This document shows, piece after piece, positions 34,341-41,744 of a DNA stretch of 64,000 nt. Below the pieces are notes generated by a model, which did no database searches, was not told the DNA's origin, and saw only the letters and a list, made by a program, of their open reading frames with translations. The stretch's first letter is position 1, and the number at the start of each line of letters is the position of its first letter. Position numbers and translations under genes: made by a program. Source of the stretch: Candidatus Edwardsbacteria bacterium RifOxyA12_full_54_48 (lineage in GTDB: Bacteria > Edwardsbacteria > AC1 > EtOH8); contig MFFN01000006.1 of the NCBI GenBank assembly GCA_001777915.1, positions 1 to 64,000 of the forward strand, in the 5' to 3' direction.

Positions 34341-35288
34341 TCACTCAACACCAAGAATTGTTCCTGCTTTACCGTTTAGCGCTTCGGCTGCCTTTTCCAG
34401 GGAAGTGATAATAACCTGTCTGCCCCCGTATTCCAAGAATTGAATGGCGGCCTCGATCTTGGGGCCCATGCTGCCGGCTGCAAAATGCCCCTCGGCCAGG
34501 TATCTTTTGGCCTCAGCCAATGTGGCTCTGTTGAGCTCCTTGTGGTCCGGCTTTTTATAGTTCAGCGAAACCTTTTCCACCGAGGTCAGTATCAAGAGGG
34601 TCTCGGCCTCAATGTCGCGGGCCAGGACCGCCGAGGCTCGGTCCTTGTCTATCACCGCATCCACCCCCTCATAGCCTCCGTCATTCTTGGCATACACCGG
34701 CACCCCTCCGCCCCCGGCGGCGATGACGATGGTCCCGGAATGCACCAGTTCCTTGATGGTCCGGCGGTTGACGATGGAGCGGGGAATGGGGGACGGCACA
34801 AAGCGACGGTAACCCCGTCCGGCATCTTCTTTGACCACCCAGCCGCGTTTAAGCAAAGCTTCAACTTCATCCTGCTTATAATAGGGGCCTATTGGTTTGG
34901 AAGGATCCAATATCGAGGGATCATCCTTATCTACCACCACCTGAGTGACCATGGTAACCACGTCACGATCGATCTTCTCCCTGATCAGATTGTTCTGAAG
35001 GGATTGCTCTATCATGTAACCCATCCCGCCCTCGGTGTCGGCCACAATGACACCCAAAGGCAGGGCCGGAATGCCGTCCGGGAAGGTCCGTTCAACGCGA
35101 AGCAGGGCATTGCCCACCTGGGGGCCGTTGCCGTGGGAGACGGCCAGGTTGTAGCCTTCCTTGACCAGCTCGGTGATGGCCAGCACCGCCTGCCGGGTGT
35201 TGGCGAACTGCTGGTGAATGTCTTCCTTGCCGGTGGCGCCGATGGCGTTCCCGCCCAGGGCCACCACCGCGGTTTTAGTATTGGGCAT
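34341..35288 (-). CDS. arcC: Carbamate kinase
   Basis: This 315-residue enzyme makes ATP from carbamoyl phosphate + ADP, or the reverse. It shows VVALGGNAIGATG near 8-20, SHGNGPQVGNALLR, IVADTEGGMGYMIEQSL and IVIAAGGGGVPVY. Length is typical. It is not next to arginine deiminase or ornithine carbamoyltransferase; its neighbour is the COG2403 P-loop gene, 107 bp upstream. That pairing points to carbamoyl phosphate from a catabolic route other than arginine deiminase. Confidence 0.96.
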   Translation of the reverse strand: MPNTKTAVVALGGNAIGATGKEDIHQQFANTRQAVLAITELVKEGYNLAVSHGNGPQVGNALLRVERTFPDGIPALPLGVIVADTEGGMGYMIEQSLQNNLIREKIDRDVVTMVTQVVVDKDDPSILDPSKPIGPYYKQDEVEALLKRGWVVKEDAGRGYRRFVPSPIPRSIVNRRTIKELVHSGTIVIAAGGGGVPVYAKNDGGYEGVDAVIDKDRASAVLARDIEAETLLILTSVEKVSLNYKKPDHKELNRATLAEAKRYLAEGHFAAGSMGPKIEAAIQFLEYGGRQVIITSLEKAAEALNGKAGTILGVE

Positions 35289-35395
35289 ATATTTCTCTTA
35301 AGGTTGGTATCACGGCAAAGACCCCACTCTCTGCAACAGGGGGAAATATCCCCGCAGCGCAGAGCAATGAGGCCGTTGCAATGGTTAAGGTTTTA

Positions 35396-36715
35396 TTATT
35401 TTTTGATGACCTTTTTGATGGCCGCAGTTAGATCGGGATGGGAGGTCTCCTTGAGGTCATATCCCACCCGAACCGCCGGTTTGGGGAATTTGACCAGGCG
35501 GCGCAGGTCGATGGGCGTTCCCACCACATACATGTCACAGGGCGTCCGGTTGATGGTGGCCTGGAGGTCCTTGATCTGCTTGTCGGAATAGCCCATGGCC
35601 GGAAGCAGTACGCCGATGCCGGGGTATTTCTTGAAGGTGTCGGCAATGGTGCCCACTGCGTAGGGACGGGGGTCTATCATCTTGGCCACCCCGTGTTTCT
35701 TGGCCGCCACCACCCCGGCGCCGTACTTCATCTCGCCATGGGTCAGGGTCGGGCCGTCTTCGATCACCAGCACCCTCTTCCCTTTAAGGCTCTTGGGCTG
35801 TTCCACCGTTACCGGGGAATCGGCGTCGATCACCAGCGCATTGGGATTGGCCATTTTGATATTGGCTTTGACGGTCTTGATGTCCTCTTTCCTGGCGCTG
35901 TCCTCCTTGTTGATGACGATGACATCGGCCCGGCGCAGATTGACCTCGCCCGGATAATATGACAGCTCATGCCCCGGACGGTGCGGATCCACCACCACTA
36001 TCTCCAGGTCGGACTTGTAGAACGAGAAGTCGTTATTGCCGCCGTCCCAGACGATGACATCGGCCTCCTTCTCGGCCTGGCGCAAAATGGCCTCGTAGTC
36101 CACCCCGGCGTAGATAACGTTGCCGCGCACCACATGCGGCTCGTACTCCTCCATCTCCTCGATGGTGCAGTTATGCTTGGCCAGGTCCTGGACCGTGGCA
36201 AAGCGCTGGACCTTCTGCTTGACCAGGTCGCCGTAGGGCATGGGATGGCGGATGGCCACCACCTTCTTGCCCAGGGCCATCAGGATCTCGATCACCCGGC
36301 GGGTGGTCTGGCTCTTGCCGCTGCCGGTGCGCACCGCACAGACGGAGATCAACGGCTTGGTGGACTTGATCATGGTATCCTTGGGGCCCAGCATCATGAA
36401 ATCCGCCCCGGCGGCGTTGACCACGGCCGCCTTGCCCATGACGTAGGCGTAGGGCACATCGGAGTAAGCAAACACCACCTGGTCGACCTTCAGTTTGGCG
36501 ATCAGCTTGGTGAGTTCTTTCTCATCGTAGATGGCAATGCCCTTGGGGTAAAGCTTTCCGGCCAGAGCCGCCGGATATTTGCGCCCGGCAATATCGGGGA
36601 TCTGGGTGGCGGTGAAGGCCACCACTTCGTAATCCTTGTTGTCGCGAAAATAGGTATTGAAATTATGGAAATCGCGCCCGGCGGCTCCCATGATCAGCAC
36701 TCTTTTTTTGGACAT
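35396..36715 (-). CDS. COG2403 P-loop protein (cyclic 2,3-diphosphoglycerate synthase-like)
   Basis: This 439-residue protein belongs to a family annotated either as predicted GTPase (COG2403) or cyclic 2,3-diphosphoglycerate synthase. The N-terminal Rossmann-like part opens KKRVLIMGAAGRDFHNFN. A P-loop, AVRTGSGKSQTTRRV, lies at about 131-145, with VIVWDGGNNDFSFY and VVDPHRPGHE downstream. AGGAGAG sits upstream of the ATG. In thermophilic methanogens the homologue makes an unusual phosphate solute; in bacteria its role is unproven. It heads the run to arcC and korDABC. Confidence 0.85.
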   Translation of the reverse strand: MSKKRVLIMGAAGRDFHNFNTYFRDNKDYEVVAFTATQIPDIAGRKYPAALAGKLYPKGIAIYDEKELTKLIAKLKVDQVVFAYSDVPYAYVMGKAAVVNAAGADFMMLGPKDTMIKSTKPLISVCAVRTGSGKSQTTRRVIEILMALGKKVVAIRHPMPYGDLVKQKVQRFATVQDLAKHNCTIEEMEEYEPHVVRGNVIYAGVDYEAILRQAEKEADVIVWDGGNNDFSFYKSDLEIVVVDPHRPGHELSYYPGEVNLRRADVIVINKEDSARKEDIKTVKANIKMANPNALVIDADSPVTVEQPKSLKGKRVLVIEDGPTLTHGEMKYGAGVVAAKKHGVAKMIDPRPYAVGTIADTFKKYPGIGVLLPAMGYSDKQIKDLQATINRTPCDMYVVGTPIDLRRLVKFPKPAVRVGYDLKETSHPDLTAAIKKVIKK

Positions 36716-36920
36716 CTTTGGCTCTCCTGTTTATTTGATTCATTTATTTCCGGTTAAATAAAAAAAGGCAATGCTCCGCAGTAAAGTAAATAATACAGCG
36801 ATCGTGCAAATGCCCGAAATGATTCTAAATTCAGTCGAAGGGGTCTTCCCGAAGCCAGTCTAATATGTAATTACGCGATAACAACATACGGAATATTTCC
36901 ATTTGTGGAATTAGGGTTGT

Positions 36921-36949
36921 ATTTTAACACCAATACGGGCTTATGTCAA
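36921..36949 (-). promoter_or_regulatory. Promoter for the COG2403-arcC-kor run
   Basis: On the minus strand TTGACA (36949-36944), 17 bp and TAAAAT (36926-36921) lie about 205 bp before the ATG at 36715. The 339-bp gap 36716-37054 otherwise holds only this, the terminator at 37001-37028 and an AT-rich leader with no clear riboswitch. Confidence 0.7.
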
Positions 36950-37000
36950 GGATAAAAGGCCTGGCATCGAAAGACTTTAAATTAAGGTTGTAAAATAATA

Positions 37001-37028
37001 AAGGGGCTGTCCTTTAAAACAGCCCCTT
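37001..37028 (-). terminator. Intrinsic terminator after the GLUG-repeat protein
   Basis: On the minus strand AAGGGGCTGT / ACAGCCCCTT is a perfect 10-bp stem with an 8-base loop, followed by TATTATTTT. It lies 27 bases after the stop codon. Confidence 0.85.
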
Positions 37029-37054
37029 ATGTTTTATCATCTAGGTTAAGACAG

Positions 37055-40000
37055 TTACCTTACTATCAACAGTTTTTTAGTAGAGCTGAACTCCCCGGCT
37101 TGTCCGCCGGAGCCTTGGCATAGGCGGGCCTGCAAGCGGTAGAAGTAGATGCCGTTGGGCAGGGTATTGTCGTTCCAGCTGATCTGGTGGTACCCGGCCG
37201 GCTTGGTTCCCTGGTCGAACCGTTTGATCGCCTGGCCCACCACGTTGTAGACCGTCAGGCTGGCCTTGCTCTCCTTCGGCAGCTGGTACTTGAAGATGGT
37301 CTGACCCCGCGACGGGTTGGGATAGGCATTCTGAAGGGCATAGACCGTCGGCAATGATGTTCCCGGCTTCCCCGCCACCCCCGAGGGCCCGATGGCCTTG
37401 AAGCTATAAGTACTGCTGGTGCTTTGGTGGTCCAGCATGTCGCTGATCTTGAGGTAATAACTGACACTCAGGGTCTCGTCGGTGGCTGGATTTATCTCCG
37501 GTATGCTGTCCCTCAATGAGTCCGAAACCGAGAACATGGCCGTGCTGTCCCACCCTCCCCCGTTGATCCGGGTGAACATATAAGCTGTCTTGACCCCGCT
37601 CAGGTCATAGACCTTGCTGCTTACCTCGTACGGCCCGTAGGGAGAGCTGGGGTCGTCGGGTAAGTTTGTGACATACTGGATATCCGGTGCGGTGGTGTCT
37701 ATCCCAAAGGTCCGGTAGGCCGAATAGATCCCAAAATTCCCGGCCAGGTCAAAGGCCATCACCCGCCAGTAGTATTGACCTTCCGACAGGTTGAAGCTAT
37801 CCAGCAGGATATTTGTGGTATCTTCGATGATCGGCGAGGCAAAGGTGTTGTTGGTGTCCAATTGTATCACGTATGACACCTCCGAGGCCTTGGCCGCAGG
37901 CGATGCCTTCTTGGCCACCTCAGTCCAGCTGCAGACCAAGGTGGTATCTATGGTCCAGCAATCATCAATCGGGGATAGCAGGGTCGGAACGTTCGGATCG
38001 TGCGTATCCACTGTCAAATACCTGAGGCCTGAGATGCTGGTATTGCCAACAGTATCCCGGGCCACCACCCGCCAGCAGTAATTGCTGTCGGCCAGGATCA
38101 AAGCTATGCTGGTGTCGGTCAAGGTGGTCTCGGCCAGGCCCTCGGTGAACCCTGCATCGTAGGCATATTGTAAAGTGTAGTTCTTCAGGCCGCTGATGCT
38201 ATCAAAACAGCTATTCCAGATAAAATTGTTATTGCTTTGGTTGGTGATCAAGCTGTCATTGGGGCTGATCAACAAGGCCATTGCCGGTGAGGTTGTATCA
38301 TAACCAAAGTTAAAGAAGCCCGATATGCCCGGAGGATTGCCGGCCTCATCGTAGGCCTCCACCAGCCACCGGTAACGGCCCTGAGATACCAATAAAGTGT
38401 CCGATGTCAGAGACGTAGTGTCGACAACAACCGGATTTATGGTATCGGACAAAGCATAGGCTTTCAGCACATAATACACCGCCGAGGCCTTGGTCTTTTT
38501 GCTGACTGCGCTCCAGGTGCAGAAGGCGGTATCAGATGACAACCAGGCATTATTGGCCGGGGTCAGCAGACTGGGATCAATCGGACTGGTGACGTCGATC
38601 TCAAACCTCCAAACTGACGAATACTCTCCCACATTGCCGCAGGCGTCCACCGCCCGCACCCTCCAGTAATGCAGGCTGTCGGCTAATGAGACCGTCAGGA
38701 CCAGCCCGGTATCCGCTACCGCGGTATCCTGCAGGGCCGCAGTGAAGCCGGAGTCAGCCGCGCACTGAAGACGATAGTGTCCCAGCCCGAAATCATCGGC
38801 GGCCGGGCTCCACCGGAAGGTCACCGCGGAATCCCCGGAGATGGCGCCGTTGGTTGGCCAGGCCAGGGCCGGGGCCGCCGGCGGGGCGTTGTCTATGGTG
38901 ACCAGGGCTGTGGCCTGGTTGCCCCACAGGGTGTCGGAAAGTCTGACCTCCCCCACCCGGTATACGACCGTATCTACAAGTCCGCTGACGGTATTGCCCG
39001 GCAGGCTCAGGTTGCTGGCGCTGTCGGTAATCCCGGCGCTGACGCTGATCACCTGCAGCACCAAGCCCGCCTGGGCGGTCTCCAGATCGCAGTCATTGAG
39101 CAGCAGCTGGGCCAGCATGAAGGTGGTATCCGATCGCAGTGTATCCTGAAAGGCAAAGGGGGCGTTGTCCAGGGCCTTCAGGCCGGGATAGGTGCTATCG
39201 GCCCGTATGTTCCAAACACCGGAAAAATCCCACACGGAAAAACTGGCTGACTGTTTCATGGCCGTTATGGCCAGGCCGGTGGCCGAAAACGTGGCGCCGA
39301 GGTCGCTGTACCCCAGGCCGCTGCTTTTGCCGGATGATTCGATTCCCCAATAGCTGGTATTCACCGTACTAGCGGAGTTCCACCCCACCAGCCCGCCCGC
39401 ATAGGCACTTCCAGTCACAAATCCGGTGGAGTAGCTCTGGCTGATGGTGGCGGAGGTCTTATTATAGCCCACCAGGCCGCCGACGGCGCTGCTACGGACC
39501 AAGGTCACCGGGCCGGTGGCATAGCATTTGTTCACCGTGCTATACCTGATGTTGTAACCCACCAGGCCGCCGACGCAGCCCCCGCCGTACACGGTTCCGG
39601 TGGCGAAGCTTTCTGTGACGCTTCCATAGTTGTCGATGGACCCGATCAGGCCGCCCACAAACGATAAGGTGTCCGACACCATCCCAGTCGAGTAGCAGCG
39701 GCTGACCGCGCTTTGGTCGACCAAGCCGATCAGACCGCCGACGTGGTAATATCCGCCCGTTACCTGGCAGTTGGAGTGGCAATCGCTCACCGCGCCGCTA
39801 CTGATCAAATAGCCGGAAAGGCTCCCGACCGTTCCATAGCCGGAGACAACGCCACCCGCCAGTCCCAAGCTGTCTATGGTGGCGCCGCTGGCATAGCCGA
39901 ACAGCCCCACATAGTCGGTCGTCGGCCGGTTGATGTATAGATTCGAGATCAGATGCCCGGCCCCGTGGAACTTCCCGGTGAACTTGGAGCTGCCGTTCCC

Positions 40001-41641
40001 AATGGGAATGAAGCCTTCCCCGCCGTTCTCGGAAGCCGAAGGCGAGGCATCAATATCGGCCGTCATCCGGTATACCGCCCCCAGGTGGTAGGTGGAATTG
40101 ATCCCCACCGTCTTGAGGTCGGTGTAATTGGCAATCAGAAAAGGATCGCCCTCAGTGCCGCTGCCGTCCAGGGTCACCAAAGTGAGTTGCGCGGACGCGA
40201 TGTTCCCCCACAGGGTGTCGGAAGCCCGGACTTCGCCCACCCGGTACTTGACCGCGGCCACCGTCCCGTTGGGGATGCCGCCGGAAAAGGTTAGGGTGGT
40301 GGTGCTGTCGGTGGTACCGGCGCTGGTGCTTGTCACTTTAAGTACCAGAGCGCTGCCGGCCGTCTCCACGTCGAAATCGTTAGACAAAAGATTCGACAAC
40401 GGGAAGGATCTGTCGGAGGTAAGGGTGTCGTTAAAGGCGAACGGTGCGTTGTCCAAGGCCTGCAGGCCGGGATAGGTGCTGTCGGCCCGGATGTTCCAAA
40501 CACCGGGAAAATCCCACCCGGAAAAACTGGCCGATTGCCTCATCGCCGCGGTGGTCAGTCCGGTGGGGACCCCCGTCCCACTGTTGGATCCGATCCCGGT
40601 CGTCTGTCCCGACGCATCGATGTCCCAGTAGCTGCCGGACACCGTAGTGGTCTTGTGGTAGCCGATAATCCCCCCGACGGTGCCGCCTCCGGCCACTTTC
40701 CCGCTGGAATAACAATCGCTGACCGTGCCGATGCTCCAGCCGTAATTGTATCCCACCAGGCCTCCGATGTACTGTCCAGAACTGGTGACGCTGCCGGTGG
40801 CATAGCATTTGATGATCGACCCGGCGTAATAGAAGTAATTGGATCCGACCAGACCACCCACATTGTTTTCCGAGCCTGTCACCGGACCGGTGGCATAGCA
40901 CTTGGTAAGGGTGCTCGACGAATTGGACCCCGCCAGCCCCCCCACCGAACCGGTTCCCGAGACCGGGCCGGTGGCATAGCTGTCATATACCTTGCCGTAA
41001 TAGTTGCTTCCCACCAGACCGCCAGTTCCGTTGCCACCGGATACCTGGCAGTACGCATAGCATCTATCGATGGTCCCAGCCGTGGAATAGCCATTATTGC
41101 GGCCAGCCAACCCGCCCGCCGTCCCCCCATTGCCGATTACGGTTCCTGTGACATAGCATTGATTGATGGTGCCATCATTTTCTCCCGCTATACCGCCGAC
41201 ATAGGACCAGGCTCGCAGGTACAGATCTTCAAGCCCCAGGCTATCCACCAAGCCTTTGGTATAAGAGAACAAACCTGCAAACGAACTATCGGGACGGTTG
41301 ATGGTTAAATTCCTGATGACATGTCCCGATCCATGCAAGGTGCCCGTAAAAAAGGGCACCGATCTGCCGATGGGAGTAAATCCACTTCCCCCGTTCTCCG
41401 TAGCCGAGGCCGAGGCGTCGATATCAGCGGTCATCCGGTAAACTGCACCAAGGCCATACGTCGTTCCAACAGCCTTCAGATCGGCATAATCCTCCACCAA
41501 ATAGGGATCGGCAACGGTTCCGCTGCCGGACATCACTCCGCCAACGGCATAAGCCGTGGTATGAGCAACAAATGCACCGACAATCATATTAATGCTAAGG
41601 AACAAATAGTGCCTTATTGTGACAGATGATATTTTATTCAT
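37055..41641 (-). CDS. Giant secreted GLUG-repeat adhesin-like protein
   Basis: This 1528-residue protein has a signal peptide (about 1-33). Two parallel halves each open with a block like DPYLVEDYADLK...YRMTADIDAS, followed by 8-12 GLUG repeats (GGLVGYN, GGLAGSN, with the linker CYATGPVTG) and a DNAPFAF-type beta module. The halves span about 38-480 and 490-930. Four or five fibronectin-III-like domains then run to about 1430, each with YYWRVMAFD or a similar strand. The last 85 residues are the sorting CTD (YNVVGQAIKRF, ending TKKLLIVR). It is probably a fibrous surface or matrix protein for attachment. It is a single-gene unit with its own promoter and terminator. Confidence 0.88.
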   Translation of the reverse strand: MNKISSVTIRHYLFLSINMIVGAFVAHTTAYAVGGVMSGSGTVADPYLVEDYADLKAVGTTYGLGAVYRMTADIDASASATENGGSGFTPIGRSVPFFTGTLHGSGHVIRNLTINRPDSSFAGLFSYTKGLVDSLGLEDLYLRAWSYVGGIAGENDGTINQCYVTGTVIGNGGTAGGLAGRNNGYSTAGTIDRCYAYCQVSGGNGTGGLVGSNYYGKVYDSYATGPVSGTGSVGGLAGSNSSSTLTKCYATGPVTGSENNVGGLVGSNYFYYAGSIIKCYATGSVTSSGQYIGGLVGYNYGWSIGTVSDCYSSGKVAGGGTVGGIIGYHKTTTVSGSYWDIDASGQTTGIGSNSGTGVPTGLTTAAMRQSASFSGWDFPGVWNIRADSTYPGLQALDNAPFAFNDTLTSDRSFPLSNLLSNDFDVETAGSALVLKVTSTSAGTTDSTTTLTFSGGIPNGTVAAVKYRVGEVRASDTLWGNIASAQLTLVTLDGSGTEGDPFLIANYTDLKTVGINSTYHLGAVYRMTADIDASPSASENGGEGFIPIGNGSSKFTGKFHGAGHLISNLYINRPTTDYVGLFGYASGATIDSLGLAGGVVSGYGTVGSLSGYLISSGAVSDCHSNCQVTGGYYHVGGLIGLVDQSAVSRCYSTGMVSDTLSFVGGLIGSIDNYGSVTESFATGTVYGGGCVGGLVGYNIRYSTVNKCYATGPVTLVRSSAVGGLVGYNKTSATISQSYSTGFVTGSAYAGGLVGWNSASTVNTSYWGIESSGKSSGLGYSDLGATFSATGLAITAMKQSASFSVWDFSGVWNIRADSTYPGLKALDNAPFAFQDTLRSDTTFMLAQLLLNDCDLETAQAGLVLQVISVSAGITDSASNLSLPGNTVSGLVDTVVYRVGEVRLSDTLWGNQATALVTIDNAPPAAPALAWPTNGAISGDSAVTFRWSPAADDFGLGHYRLQCAADSGFTAALQDTAVADTGLVLTVSLADSLHYWRVRAVDACGNVGEYSSVWRFEIDVTSPIDPSLLTPANNAWLSSDTAFCTWSAVSKKTKASAVYYVLKAYALSDTINPVVVDTTSLTSDTLLVSQGRYRWLVEAYDEAGNPPGISGFFNFGYDTTSPAMALLISPNDSLITNQSNNNFIWNSCFDSISGLKNYTLQYAYDAGFTEGLAETTLTDTSIALILADSNYCWRVVARDTVGNTSISGLRYLTVDTHDPNVPTLLSPIDDCWTIDTTLVCSWTEVAKKASPAAKASEVSYVIQLDTNNTFASPIIEDTTNILLDSFNLSEGQYYWRVMAFDLAGNFGIYSAYRTFGIDTTAPDIQYVTNLPDDPSSPYGPYEVSSKVYDLSGVKTAYMFTRINGGGWDSTAMFSVSDSLRDSIPEINPATDETLSVSYYLKISDMLDHQSTSSTYSFKAIGPSGVAGKPGTSLPTVYALQNAYPNPSRGQTIFKYQLPKESKASLTVYNVVGQAIKRFDQGTKPAGYHQISWNDNTLPNGIYFYRLQARLCQGSGGQAGEFSSTKKLLIVR

Positions 41642-41668
41642 AAAAAGAAACCTCTATCAGTTGAGTCC

Positions 41669-41697
41669 ATTATATGCTTACTTATAGCCGGATGCAA
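41669..41697 (-). promoter_or_regulatory. Promoter for the GLUG-repeat protein
   Basis: On the minus strand TTGCAT (41697-41692), 17 bp and TATAAT (41674-41669) lie 28 bp before the ATG at 41641. A TTGACA further upstream is wrongly spaced for this -10. Confidence 0.55.
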
Positions 41698-41744
41698 TAG
41701 ATGTCAAAAGTATATTTCCAACAGGTATCTACGCCAAGGGAAGC

